The translations under genes and the position numbers were made by a program. 64,000 bases of DNA, from positions 2,390,001 through 2,454,000 of the forward strand of contig NZ_CP024869.1 in NCBI RefSeq assembly GCF_003052165.1, in the 5' to 3' direction. The notes beneath the pieces are model-generated. The model saw nothing but the letters and a program-made list of their open reading frames with translations. It was not told the DNA's origin and made no database searches. Below, in pieces: positions 16,660 through 25,566 of the stretch. Source of the DNA: Dietzia sp. JS16-p6b (GTDB taxonomy: Bacteria; Actinomycetota; Actinomycetes; Mycobacteriales; Mycobacteriaceae). Positions within the stretch are counted from its first letter, which is position 1, and each line of letters begins with the position of its first letter.

Positions 16660-17526
16660 TCAGGCGGGCCGGGCTGGCCAGGCGGCGCGCCAGTCTTCTG
16701 CGGCGGCGTCCGCGACCGGGACGTCGAGCCGCGCTTCGGCCTCGCGGAGGTCGCGCGCGAAGCTCCTGACCACCTGACGGTAGGCGACCTCGGCGGAGCC
16801 GAAGCCGGGGTCGGAGCCGGACTCGGAACCGACAGCGGAGCCGGACCCGGGCTCTGAACCGGATACGGCCCGCGCGTCCGGACCGTCGTCGTGCTCGCCG
16901 GCGGTGTGCTCGCCTGCGGTGTGCTCGTGGAACAGGCCGGCCGCGTCCACCTGCACCACTCTCATCCGCGAGGGCACCAGGTCGCCGGGCACCCCCGCCG
17001 CGCGGGCACGGGCCAGCACCTTCTGCCCCAGGGCGAGGGCCGGCATGTCCCAGGGGATCCCGTCGACGACTCCCCGCGGCGGGCGGTCGGCGCGTTCGGC
17101 GGCCTTGGCCTCCTGCCACAGGCGGTCCTGTTCGGTGGCGTCGAGGCCGGCCGCGCCCTCAGCGGTGAACCAGTAGGGCGCGCGCCGGCGCAGCTTGTCC
17201 AGCAGGGCGCCGGCGACGTCGTCGATGTCGAACGACCCCTCGGCCCGCCCCTCACCGATCGCGGCGTGGAACAGCACCTGCAGGAGCAGGTCGCCCAACT
17301 CGGAGACCATCTCGTCGCGGTCGCCGTCGGCCACGGCGTCGACCAGCTCCCAGGACTCCTCTAGCAGGTACGGCAGCAGCGAGGCATGGGTCTGGGCGGC
17401 CTCCCACTCGCCGTCGCGGCGGATCCGGCCCATCACCTCGACCGCCTCGGCGAGCCGATCGCCCACGCCCGATCCAGCGCCCGGCCCATCGCCGGGGCTG
17501 GGCTCGCGACCGGGCTCGGGACTCAC
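16660..17526 (-). CDS. mazG: MazG-family NTP pyrophosphohydrolase
   Basis: A 288-residue protein that hydrolyses (d)NTPs to monophosphates and pyrophosphate, a housecleaning activity. The all-alpha MazG domain (about 30-170) has the metal-binding EExxE and ExxD sets in [12 protein letters not shown] and [12 protein letters not shown]. The C-terminal part (about 200-265) is a low-complexity insert with tandem [12 protein letters not shown] and many Gly-Ser-Glu-Pro repeats. The GTG start at 17526 overlaps the mfd stop (GTGTGA), so the two genes are coupled, as in M. tuberculosis Rv1020-Rv1021. Confidence 0.88.
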   Translation of the reverse strand: MSPEPGREPSPGDGPGAGSGVGDRLAEAVEVMGRIRRDGEWEAAQTHASLLPYLLEESWELVDAVADGDRDEMVSELGDLLLQVLFHAAIGEGRAEGSFDIDDVAGALLDKLRRRAPYWFTAEGAAGLDATEQDRLWQEAKAAERADRPPRGVVDGIPWDMPALALGQKVLARARAAGVPGDLVPSRMRVVQVDAAGLFHEHTAGEHTAGEHDDGPDARAVSGSEPGSGSAVGSESGSDPGFGSAEVAYRQVVRSFARDLREAEARLDVPVADAAAEDWRAAWPARPA

Positions 17527-20500
17527 ACCGACACCGGCTCCGCCTGGATCACCGGGTTCGAGCCCTCCGGGTCCCCGGCCATGGCGGTGAGGAAGTCGGC
17601 GGCGTACTGCAGCATCTCGTCGTCGCGCGCCTTCTCCGCGCCCGCCCCGGCACGCGCTCCGGCGGCCTTGGGCAGCGGGAGCAGCACGGTCTTCTGCGTG
17701 GCCCGGTACTGGGCGGCCGGGTACATGCGCTTGAGGCGGATCTGCTGCGAGTCGAGCAGGTCGAGCGGGCCCACGCGCAGGCGGGAGCCGGCCAGCACGA
17801 TCTCCCGCACCTTGTACTTCTGGCACACGAGCCGCAGCCGCGACACCGACACCACGCGCCGGGCCTCGGCGGGCATGGGACCGTAGCGGTCCACCAGTTC
17901 CTCGACCACCGCGTCGATGTCCTCGGGAGCCCGTGCCTGGGACAGCTTGCGGTACGCCTCGAGTCGCAGCCTGTCGCCGTCGACGTATTCGACCGGGATG
18001 TAGGCGTCGACGGGGAGCTCGATGCGGATCTCGCCCACCTCCTCCTCGACCTCCACGGACTCGCCGTCGGCGATGGCGCGGTACGCCTCCACCGCCTCGC
18101 CGACCAGACGGATGTAGAGGTCAAAGCCGACGCCGGCGATGTGCCCGGATTGTTCGGCGCCCAGCACGTTGCCGGCCCCGCGCAGCTCGAGGTCCTTCAT
18201 CGCCACGGCCATGCCGGCACCCAGGTCGTTGTTCTGCGCGATGGTCGCCAACCGGTCGTAGGCGGTCTCGGTGAGCGGCTTCTCGGGGTCGTAGAGGAAG
18301 TAGGCGTACCCACGCTCACGCGACCGTCCCACGCGCCCGCGCAGCTGGTGCATCTGCGACAGGCCCAGCTGGTCGGAGCGGTCGACGATCAGGGTGTTGG
18401 CGTTGGAGATGTCCAGGCCGGTCTCGACGATGGTCGTGCACACCAGCACGTCGTATTCGCGGTTCCAGAACCCGCCGACGGTCTGCTCGAGCTGCTCCTC
18501 CCCCATCTGCCCGTGGGCCACCACCACCCGCGCCTCGGGCACCAGGTCGCGGATCTTGGCCGCGGTGGCGTCGATGGTCCGCACCCGGTTGTGCACGTAG
18601 AACACCTGCCCCTCACGCAGCAGTTCGCGGCGGATCGCGGCGGCGACGTGCTTGTCCGAGTGCGCCCCCACGTACGTGAGCACGGGCAAGCGCTCCTCGG
18701 GCGGGGTGAGGATCTGGCTCATCTCCCGGATCCCGGCCAGCGACATCTCCAGCGTCCGCGGGATGGGCGTGGCGGACATGGTCAGCACGTCCACGTGGGT
18801 GCGCAGCGAGGTGATGTGTTCCTTGTGCTCCACGCCGAAGCGCTGCTCCTCGTCCACCACCACCAGGCCGAGGTTCTTCCACCGGACACCCGTCGCGAGC
18901 AGGCGATGGGTGCCGATCACCACGTCCACCGTGCCGTCGGCCAGGCCCGCGAGGATCTCCTTGGCCTCCGCGTCGGAGGTGAACCGGCTCAGGCCCTTGA
19001 CGGTCACGGGGAACCCGGTCATGCGCTCGACGAAGGTCGCCTGGTGCTGCTGGGCCAGCAGCGTGGTGGGCACGAGCACGGCCACCTGGGTGCCGTCCTG
19101 CACGGCCTTGAACGCCGCCCGCACCGCCACCTCGGTCTTGCCGTAGCCCACGTCACCCACCACCACGCGGTCCATGGGGGCGGTCTTCTCCATGTCCCCC
19201 TTGACCTCCTCGATCGCCGTGAGCTGGTCGACGGTCTCGGTGAACGGGAACGCGTCCTCCATCTCCCGCTGCCACGGGGTGTCGGGGCCGAAGGCGCGGC
19301 CGGGTGCGGACTGCCGCTTGGCGTAGAGCTGCACCAGCTCGGTGGCGATCTCGCGTACGGCCTTGCGGGCCTTGCGCTTGGTGTTCTGCCAGTCGGCGCC
19401 GCCCATCTTGCTCAGCGTCGGGGCCTCCCCGCCCACGTAGCGGCTCAGCTGGCCGAGGGATTCCATGGGCACGAACAGGCGGTCTCCGGCGCCGCCGCGC
19501 TTGCCGGGCGCGTACTCGATCACCACGTATTCGCGCCGGCTCGAGCCGTCCCCGCCGCGCACCTGCCGCTCGACCATCTCCACGAACCGGCCGATGCCGT
19601 GCTGGTCGTGCACCACCCAGTCGCCGGCCTTGAGGGCCAGGGGGTCCACCTGGTTGCGGCGCTTGGCGTGGCGCGCCTTGGGGCGCGCGGTGGCGCCGAG
19701 TCGGTTGCCGGTGAGATCCGTCTCGGAGACGACGACGAGCTGGTCCCCCTGCTCCCCGGAGTCGGTCGCCAGCGCGAACCCTCCGTGCAGGATCGCCTCG
19801 TACACCGACACCACGCCGGGGGCGGGCTCGGATCCCGCCGGGGCGGCGGTGGCCGGGACCTCGGCCTCGGACAGTCGCTCCAGGACGCGATCGACGGTGC
19901 CGTGGCCCGGGACCACCACGGCCGCCCGGCCCCCGGAGGCCATGAGCGCCCGGAGTCGGACGAACATGGCCTGCATCTCCGAGTCCTTGCCGCGCGGCGC
20001 GGGCGGATCGCCGGCGGGCGCGTCGACCACCTGGCCGTCCTCGGGGTCGGTGAGGAAGCCCGGGGGGACCAGCTGCCACCAGGGCACGCCGGCGGCGGAG
20101 GCCTCGGAGCGGACGGCCGAGAAGGTCCGGTACCCCGAGCCCGACAGGTCCAGGGTCTCGCTGTCCACAGGGGCGTCGCCGCCCATGGTCGCGGCGGACC
20201 ACGAGGCCTCGAGGAACTCCCGGCCCGCGGAGGCCAGGTCGGCGGCGCGGCGACGGACCTTGTCCGGGTCGCACACCACGACGCGGGTGCCCGGCGGCAT
20301 GAGCATCGGCAGCGTGGCCATCTCCTCCGGCACGAGCACCGAGGTCAGTGCCTCCATGCCGTCCCGGGGGATCCCCTCGGCCAGCGAGTCCAGCAGCTCC
20401 GCCAGGGTCGGGTTCTCGCGGTGCGCCTCGGCCAACCGCCGTGCGCGCTCGCGGACGTCCTCGTCGAGGAGCAGCTCCCGGCAGGGGAACAACACGGCCG

Positions 20501-21203
20501 AGTCGACCTCTCCCTCGGGCAGGGACCGCTGGTCGGCCACGGAGAACTCGCGGATCTCGGCGATCGTGTCCCCGTCGAACTCCACGCGGAGCGGGTGGTC
20601 GGCGGTGGTGGGGAACACGTCCACGATCCCGCCGCGCACCGCGACGTCACCGCGGCGGGCCACCATGTCCTCGCGGCTGTAGGCGAACTCGGTCAGGGTC
20701 GCCAGGAACTGCGCGGGGTCGAGCTCGGCGCCGCGGGCCAGCCGGATCGGCTCGCGGCGGGCCGCCCCCGGCGAGATGGGCTGCACCACGGACCGCGCCG
20801 CCGCCACGACGATCCTGGGGGCCCGCCCGGCCATCACCGAGTTCAGGACCTGCAGCCGGCGACCGATCGTGTCGGAGGCGGGCGACAGGCGCTCGTGCGG
20901 AAGCGTCTCCCAGCTGGGGAACTGCGCCACAGCCGCATGTGACTGGCTTGGGTCGTCGACGAGCCCCGCCAGCTCGTCGGCCAGTTCCTCGCACTCGCGC
21001 TCGGTGGCCGTCACCACCAACAACGGCGCGCGCTCGGCCAGGGTCGCCACCAGGAACGGCCGCAGGGCCTCCGCGGCCCGGACCACCGCGGCGTCCCGGT
21101 CCAGGCCCGCCCGCAGATCGGCCAGCGCCGGGTTCGCGGCGACCGCCCCGGCCAGGCCGGACAGAGCTGCGGTCGTGGTGGGGCTGCTGACAGTGGTGGT
21201 CAC
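17523..21203 (-). CDS. mfd: transcription-repair coupling factor Mfd
   Basis: A 1226-residue ATP-dependent translocase that removes stalled RNA polymerase and recruits UvrA to lesions in transcribed strands. The N-terminal UvrB-like module (about 25-360), the RNA-polymerase interaction domain with the [16 protein letters not shown] motif (about 525-600), and the RecG-like motor (about 640-1000) are all present. The motor has Walker [12 protein letters not shown], the DEEQRFG box and motif [21 protein letters not shown]-terminal TRCF domain follows. The length is normal for mycobacterial-type Mfd. It heads an mfd-mazG operon and diverges from the Nit1C operon. Confidence 0.97.
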   Translation of the reverse strand: MTTTVSSPTTTAALSGLAGAVAANPALADLRAGLDRDAAVVRAAEALRPFLVATLAERAPLLVVTATERECEELADELAGLVDDPSQSHAAVAQFPSWETLPHERLSPASDTIGRRLQVLNSVMAGRAPRIVVAAARSVVQPISPGAARREPIRLARGAELDPAQFLATLTEFAYSREDMVARRGDVAVRGGIVDVFPTTADHPLRVEFDGDTIAEIREFSVADQRSLPEGEVDSAVLFPCRELLLDEDVRERARRLAEAHRENPTLAELLDSLAEGIPRDGMEALTSVLVPEEMATLPMLMPPGTRVVVCDPDKVRRRAADLASAGREFLEASWSAATMGGDAPVDSETLDLSGSGYRTFSAVRSEASAAGVPWWQLVPPGFLTDPEDGQVVDAPAGDPPAPRGKDSEMQAMFVRLRALMASGGRAAVVVPGHGTVDRVLERLSEAEVPATAAPAGSEPAPGVVSVYEAILHGGFALATDSGEQGDQLVVVSETDLTGNRLGATARPKARHAKRRNQVDPLALKAGDWVVHDQHGIGRFVEMVERQVRGGDGSSRREYVVIEYAPGKRGGAGDRLFVPMESLGQLSRYVGGEAPTLSKMGGADWQNTKRKARKAVREIATELVQLYAKRQSAPGRAFGPDTPWQREMEDAFPFTETVDQLTAIEEVKGDMEKTAPMDRVVVGDVGYGKTEVAVRAAFKAVQDGTQVAVLVPTTLLAQQHQATFVERMTGFPVTVKGLSRFTSDAEAKEILAGLADGTVDVVIGTHRLLATGVRWKNLGLVVVDEEQRFGVEHKEHITSLRTHVDVLTMSATPIPRTLEMSLAGIREMSQILTPPEERLPVLTYVGAHSDKHVAAAIRRELLREGQVFYVHNRVRTIDATAAKIRDLVPEARVVVAHGQMGEEQLEQTVGGFWNREYDVLVCTTIVETGLDISNANTLIVDRSDQLGLSQMHQLRGRVGRSRERGYAYFLYDPEKPLTETAYDRLATIAQNNDLGAGMAVAMKDLELRGAGNVLGAEQSGHIAGVGFDLYIRLVGEAVEAYRAIADGESVEVEEEVGEIRIELPVDAYIPVEYVDGDRLRLEAYRKLSQARAPEDIDAVVEELVDRYGPMPAEARRVVSVSRLRLVCQKYKVREIVLAGSRLRVGPLDLLDSQQIRLKRMYPAAQYRATQKTVLLPLPKAAGARAGAGAEKARDDEMLQYAADFLTAMAGDPEGSNPVIQAEPVSV

Positions 21204-21344
21204 GCGTGTGAGTCCTCCGGGTGGGTGGGCGCGGCGGACGGGGCCGCACGGAGAGCACCAGTGTAGTCAGCCTCGACAGCACCGAGCGCGGGCGTGACCC
21301 CGCTCACCGGACCCCATCGTCGCGGGCCGCGGCCCCACCCGTGT

Positions 21345-21461
21345 GTTACGTGGACGCCGGACGGGTTGTTCCAATCGCAACCACCCGGTAACGGACCGAC
21401 ACTCAGCGGTAACGCCGCGGGCGTGTACTCGCTGCCATGTCACCGGAACCCCTCCGGTGAC
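21345..21461. promoter_or_regulatory. GTnAC-rich control region and hairpin before the Nit1C operon
   Basis: Five GTnAC elements (the core of actinobacterial GlnR sites) occur at 21345, 21388, 21409, 21439 and 21457. The two GTAAC copies lie within an identical CGGTAACG octamer exactly 21 bp apart. The last two elements form a perfect 9-bp inverted repeat, GTCACCGGA-5 nt-TCCGGTGAC (21439-21461), ending 21 bp before the GTG start and just upstream of the GAGGAG ribosome site. Nitrogen control by GlnR would suit the operon, but the canonical GlnR spacing is not met, so this is a hypothesis. Confidence 0.45.
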
Positions 21462-21482
21462 CCCGTCCCCGAGGAGCCCACA

Positions 21483-22007
21483 GTGCCCGAGTTCGACGCC
21501 GCCATCACCGAGAACATCGCCGCCTCCCTCAAGGAGATCCCGCACCCGTCGCTGCCCAAGGGCACGAGCATCTACGGCGGCACCAAGATCTTCCCCGACT
21601 ACAAGGCCGAGGAGGGCGAGTCGTACTTCACCCTCGTGCACGGCATCGCCCACGAGTCGTCCGTCTCCTTCGTCGCCGTGCTCCAGGCCACCCGCGCCCT
21701 GCGCAAGGGGTTCGAGTCGGCCATCTACTTCTACGGCCCCGGCGCCATCAACTGCCTCGCCACCCGCGGATTCCCCACCACCGGGGACTCCGGCTTCCCC
21801 GGCGAGCAGAACATCAACGAGTCCCTCGAGGCGTTCATCTCCGAGGGCGGGACAGTGTTCTGCTGCCGCTTCGGGCTCGGCCTCCACGGCGGCCGCGAGG
21901 AGGACCTGATCGAGGGCGTGATCCCCGCGCACCCGCTCGACGTTCAGGACGCCCTGATCCACTACGCCCGCAAGGGCGCCATCATCAACTCCACCTACAT
22001 GGTCTGA
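21483..22007 (+). CDS. MSMEG_0572/Sll0783-family nitrogen-starvation protein
   Basis: A 174-residue soluble protein of the MSMEG_0572/Sll0783 family, first gene of the Nit1C cluster. The family is induced by nitrogen starvation in several bacteria, but its activity is unknown. Visible conserved stretches are SLPKGTSIYGGTKIFPDYKAE, FVAVLQATRALRKGFESAIYFYGPGAINCLATRGFPTTG and VIPAHPLDVQDALIHYARKGAIINSTYMV; the middle part recalls DsrE-like folds. The GTG at 21483 follows a GAGGAG ribosome site. The nitrilase gene starts 4 bp after the stop, so the operon is tightly packed. Confidence 0.85.
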   Translation: MPEFDAAITENIAASLKEIPHPSLPKGTSIYGGTKIFPDYKAEEGESYFTLVHGIAHESSVSFVAVLQATRALRKGFESAIYFYGPGAINCLATRGFPTTGDSGFPGEQNINESLEAFISEGGTVFCCRFGLGLHGGREEDLIEGVIPAHPLDVQDALIHYARKGAIINSTYMV

Positions 22008-22011
22008 CGTC

Positions 22012-22902
22012 ATGACCACCATCGGCTCGGTCGCGGCCAACTTCACCCGCGACCTCGAACAGAACTACCGGACCATCGCCCACTACGCGGAGCTCGCCCG
22101 TGAGCGCGGGGTCGACTTCCTGGTCTTCCCCGAGGCCGCCATCGGGGGCTATCTCTCCAGCCTCGGCAACCACGGCGACACCACGCGTACCGCCCGGTCG
22201 CTGCCGCCGGCGATCCGTCTCGACGGCCCCGAGATCGCCCGCGTCCGGGAGATCGTCGGAGACCTGGTGGTGGCCATCGGTTTCTGCGAGCTGGGCGCCG
22301 ACGGCGTGAGCCGCTACAACGCCGCCGCCGTCCTCGACGGAACCTGCGTCTACGGGACCTACCGCAAGGTGCACCAGCCTCTCGGGGAGAACATGTCCTA
22401 CGCCTCCGGCGGCGACTACCAGGTCTTCGACACCCCGGTCGGGCGGGTGGGCCTGCAGATCTGCTACGACAAGGCGTTCCCCGAGGCCGCTCGCGTCATG
22501 GCCCTGCAGGGCGCGGAGATCATCGCCTCCCTGTCGGCGTGGCCGGCGGCGCGCACGGCGACCGCCGCCAACCTGCAGGAGGACCGCTGGACCTACCGGT
22601 TCAACCTCTTCGACTCCGCCCGGGCCCTGGACAATCAGGTGTTCTGGGTGGCCTCCAACCAGGCGGGGACCTTCGGGTCGCTCCGGTACGTGGGCAACGC
22701 CAAGATCGTCGATCCCGGCGGGAACGTCCTGGCCACCACCACTCTCGACGAGGGCCTGGCGGTCGCCGAGGTCGACATCGCGGGCACCTTCTCCGCTATG
22801 CGCGCCGGGATGTTCCACCTGCGCGATCGGCGTCCCGACGTCTACGGGCCGCTGGTCGAGCTGAACGACCCGGTCGAGGAGAGGAGGCTCGCCAGTGCCT
22901 GA
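22012..22902 (+). CDS. nitrilase-superfamily hydrolase, intact catalytic triad (Nit1C)
   Basis: A 296-residue carbon-nitrogen hydrolase. The catalytic triad is complete: E41 in FPEAAIGGY, K119 in YRKVHQP and C151 in LQICYDKAFPE. The fold and length (about 300) fit the nitrilase superfamily. The Cys context (CYDKAFPE) differs from that of the cyanobacterial Nit6803-type nitrilase usually quoted for Nit1C clusters (CWEHYNP, from memory), and instead matches the second hydrolase of this operon. In Nit1C clusters the nitrilase is thought to act on a nitrile, possibly one formed from cyanide; whether this enzyme makes an acid plus ammonia or acts as an amidase is open. It overlaps the next gene by 8 nt. 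Confidence 0.87.
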   Translation: MTTIGSVAANFTRDLEQNYRTIAHYAELARERGVDFLVFPEAAIGGYLSSLGNHGDTTRTARSLPPAIRLDGPEIARVREIVGDLVVAIGFCELGADGVSRYNAAAVLDGTCVYGTYRKVHQPLGENMSYASGGDYQVFDTPVGRVGLQICYDKAFPEAARVMALQGAEIIASLSAWPAARTATAANLQEDRWTYRFNLFDSARALDNQVFWVASNQAGTFGSLRYVGNAKIVDPGGNVLATTTLDEGLAVAEVDIAGTFSAMRAGMFHLRDRRPDVYGPLVELNDPVEERRLASA

Positions 22903-23191
22903 GATGAACTTCGCCGTCCGGTGGCCCGACGGCACGGTCCGGGACTACTACTCCCCCAGTCTGGTGATCCACGACCACCTCACGGTCGGCGAGCGACTCA
23001 GCGTCGCCGAGTTCCGCGCCCGGGCCACCCACGCCCTCACCGAGGCGGGCGAGCGGGTCCGCGCCCGCTACGGGTTCCTGTGCACCTCCGCCGCCGAGAC
23101 CGCCGCGCAGGTGACCTCGGCGAGCCTGGCCCACCCCGGGGACGCCCTCGTCGAGGTGGTCGCCATGGATCCTCTCGAGGAGCACCCATGA
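22895..23191 (+). CDS. MSMEG_0570-family nitrogen-starvation protein
   Basis: A 98-residue soluble protein of the MSMEG_0570 family, a constant but uncharacterised member of Nit1C clusters. It begins MPEMNFAVRWPDG and contains DYYSPSLVIHDHL and LSVAEFRARATHALTEAGERVRARYGFLC, suggesting an alpha/beta fold with two conserved His residues and one Cys. The GTG at 22895 lies inside the nitrilase gene's last codons behind GAGGAGAGG, and its stop overlaps the next start (ATGA). Stoichiometric co-expression with its neighbours is therefore likely. Confidence 0.82.
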   Translation: MPEMNFAVRWPDGTVRDYYSPSLVIHDHLTVGERLSVAEFRARATHALTEAGERVRARYGFLCTSAAETAAQVTSASLAHPGDALVEVVAMDPLEEHP

Positions 23192-24471
23192 GCCCCACAC
23201 AGGTTTCCCCCGGCACCCACATCCCGGTGCTCGTCATCGGCGGCGGCCAGGCCGGTCTCTCGGTGAGCCACCACCTCGGCGCCGCGGGCGTCGAACATCT
23301 GGTGGTGGAGAAGCAGACCGCCGTGCACGCCTGGGCCGACACGCGCTGGGACTCCTTCACGCTCGTCACCCCGAACTGGCACTGCCGACTGCCGGGCTAC
23401 CACTACGAGGGGCCCGACCCCGACGGGTTCATGACCCGCGACCAGGTGGTGGAGTGGCTGCACGGGTGGCTGGAGACCTTCGAGCCGCCGTTGGCCGAGC
23501 ACACGGCCGCCACGCGGCTCCGCCGGACCGGGACCGGCTTCGAGGTGACCCTCGCCGGCCCGGTCGGCGAGCGGACGGTCACCGCGGACGAGGTGGTGGT
23601 GGCCACCGGCGGCTACCCGATCCCCGTGATCCCGCCCTACGCCTCCTTCCTCGATCCCGCCGTGGTGCAGCTGCACTCCGAGCAGTACCGCAATCCCGAC
23701 CAGCTGGCCGAGGGCGCGGTCCTGGTGGTGGGGTCGGGCCAGTCCGGTGCGCAGATCGCCGAGGACCTGCACCTCGCGGGCCGCCGTGTCCACCTGGCGG
23801 TCGGCAACGCCCCGCGCGTCGCCCGGTTCTACCGGGGCCGGGACTGCATGACCTGGCTCGCGGACATGGGGCTGTACGACACCCCCGCCCAGCAGTACCC
23901 GGGGGGCAAGGCCGCGCAGGAGAAGACCAACCACTACGTCACCGGCCGCGACGGTGGACGGGACGTGGACCTGCGGCGCTTCGCCGCCGAGGGGATGCGC
24001 CTCTACGGCACGCTCACCTCCGGACGGGACTCCGAGCTGCGCTTCGCCCCGACGCTGACCGACGCCCTGGACTCGGCGGACCGGGTGTACAACTCCATCT
24101 GCGCCGACATCGACCGGCACATCGACGCCCACGGGATCGACGCCCCGCCGCCGTCGCGGTACTCCCCGGTGTGGGCGCCCGAGGCCGACCCGACCTCACT
24201 CGACCTGGCGGCCGAGGGGATCACCACCATCATCTGGGCCATCGGCTACCGGCCCGACTACCGCTGGATCGAGGCCAGCGCCTTCGACGGCGCGGGCCAC
24301 CCCATGCAGACCCGCGGTGTGACGGAGGTGCCCGGCCTGTCGTTCGTGGGCCTGCCCTGGATGCACACGTGGGGTTCCGGCCGGTTCCTCGGGATCGACC
24401 GCGATGCGAAGTACCTCGCCGACGGCATCATCGCCCGGCGTCACGCCAACCGAGAGGAACGCGCATCATGA
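23188..24471 (+). CDS. MSMEG_0569-family FAD-dependent oxidoreductase
   Basis: A 427-residue flavin-dependent monooxygenase-like protein. The N-terminal FAD fold is VLVIGGGQAGLSVSHHLG (residues 11-28), and a second Rossmann motif VLVVGSGQSGAQIAEDL for NAD(P)H lies near residue 180. Conserved SFTLVTPNWHCRLPGY and the C-terminal IIWAIGYRPDY and GLPWMHTWGSGRFLG regions match the family. In Nit1C clusters it is the flavoprotein predicted to oxygenate a nitrogenous substrate. The start overlaps the previous stop, and its stop overlaps the radical SAM start. Confidence 0.88.
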   Translation: MSPTQVSPGTHIPVLVIGGGQAGLSVSHHLGAAGVEHLVVEKQTAVHAWADTRWDSFTLVTPNWHCRLPGYHYEGPDPDGFMTRDQVVEWLHGWLETFEPPLAEHTAATRLRRTGTGFEVTLAGPVGERTVTADEVVVATGGYPIPVIPPYASFLDPAVVQLHSEQYRNPDQLAEGAVLVVGSGQSGAQIAEDLHLAGRRVHLAVGNAPRVARFYRGRDCMTWLADMGLYDTPAQQYPGGKAAQEKTNHYVTGRDGGRDVDLRRFAAEGMRLYGTLTSGRDSELRFAPTLTDALDSADRVYNSICADIDRHIDAHGIDAPPPSRYSPVWAPEADPTSLDLAAEGITTIIWAIGYRPDYRWIEASAFDGAGHPMQTRGVTEVPGLSFVGLPWMHTWGSGRFLGIDRDAKYLADGIIARRHANREERAS

Positions 24472-25562
24472 CCACCTCCACCACCACAGCGGCCGCCACC
24501 ACCGCAGGGGCCACCTCGACACGGGTCGACCTGGCGCTGCTCGGCATCCGGGGCACCCCGCCCCTGCACCGCAGCGGGGGCGCGGGGCCGAGCGACGACG
24601 GGCATCTCGTGGTCTCCGGGCGCGACGCCGCGCTGCCCCGCAACCCCGACAGCCCCTTCGTCTTCGACGGCGACCGGGTCCTGCGCGACGGGGTGGACAC
24701 CGGGCTCGAGATCTCCGCGATCGGCCGCCCCCGCTTCTACGACCGCCGCACCGCGGACGGGGTGCCGTACGAGAAGATCGCGCGGCTCCACGGCCGGGAC
24801 GTCCTGGCCACGACGGTGGTGCAGACCTGCATCCGCTACCGCCGCGACGAGCGCTGCCGGTTCTGCTCGATCGAGGAGTCGTTGCGCTCCGGCACCACCG
24901 TGCCGGTCAAACAGCCCGAGCAGCTCGCCGAGGTCGCGCGCGCCGCCGTGGACCTCGACGGGGTCCGGCAGATGGTCATGACCACGGGGACCTCGGCCGG
25001 CCGCGACCGCGGGGCGGCACACCTGGCGCGCTGCGTCCGGGCCGTCCGGGCCGCGGTCCCGGACCTGCCGATCCAGGTCCAGTGCGAACCGCCCGCCGAC
25101 CTGGCGGTGCTGACCGACCTCCGCGAGGCCGGTGCGGACGCGATAGGCATCCACGTCGAGTCGCTCGACGACGACGCCCGCCGGCGGTGGATGCCCGGCA
25201 AATCGACGGTCCCCCTGACCGAGTACCGGGCCGCCTGGGACGAGGCGGTCCGGGTGTTCGGACGCAACCAGGTCTCGACCTACCTCCTCGTCGGGCTCGG
25301 CGAGGACCCCGACGAGATGATCGCCGGCGCGCGGGAGCTCGCCGACTCGGGGGTCTACCCGTTCATCGTCCCGTACCGCCCCCAGGCGGGGACGCTCGCC
25401 GTCGACGTCGACGGGGCTCCCGCACCAGACCACAGGCGGGTGGAGTACATCAGCCGCGAGGTGGGTGCACACCTGCAGCGCCTGGGGATGGCCGGGTCGG
25501 ACCAGCGCGCGGGTTGCGCGGCGTGCGGGGCGTGCAGCGTCCTGCAGTCGGTCGGCGGGTGA
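24468..25562 (+). CDS. MSMEG_0568-family radical SAM protein
   Basis: A 364-residue radical SAM enzyme of the Nit1C cluster. The likely [4Fe-4S] cysteines are C121, C130 and C133, giving C-x8-C-x2-C (TCIRYRRDERCRFCSIE), not the canonical C-x3-C-x2-C. A barrel follows, with MVMTTGTSAGRDRG, IQVQCEPPADL and STYLLVGLGEDPDEM. The C-terminus has a further Cys cluster, GCAACGACS, which may bind an auxiliary cluster. The first 20 residues are Thr/Ala-rich and probably disordered. The reaction is unknown; the long spacing seems to be a family trait but I could not verify that by alignment. Confidence 0.88.
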   Translation: MTTSTTTAAATTAGATSTRVDLALLGIRGTPPLHRSGGAGPSDDGHLVVSGRDAALPRNPDSPFVFDGDRVLRDGVDTGLEISAIGRPRFYDRRTADGVPYEKIARLHGRDVLATTVVQTCIRYRRDERCRFCSIEESLRSGTTVPVKQPEQLAEVARAAVDLDGVRQMVMTTGTSAGRDRGAAHLARCVRAVRAAVPDLPIQVQCEPPADLAVLTDLREAGADAIGIHVESLDDDARRRWMPGKSTVPLTEYRAAWDEAVRVFGRNQVSTYLLVGLGEDPDEMIAGARELADSGVYPFIVPYRPQAGTLAVDVDGAPAPDHRRVEYISREVGAHLQRLGMAGSDQRAGCAACGACSVLQSVGG

Positions 25563-25566
25563 GTCG

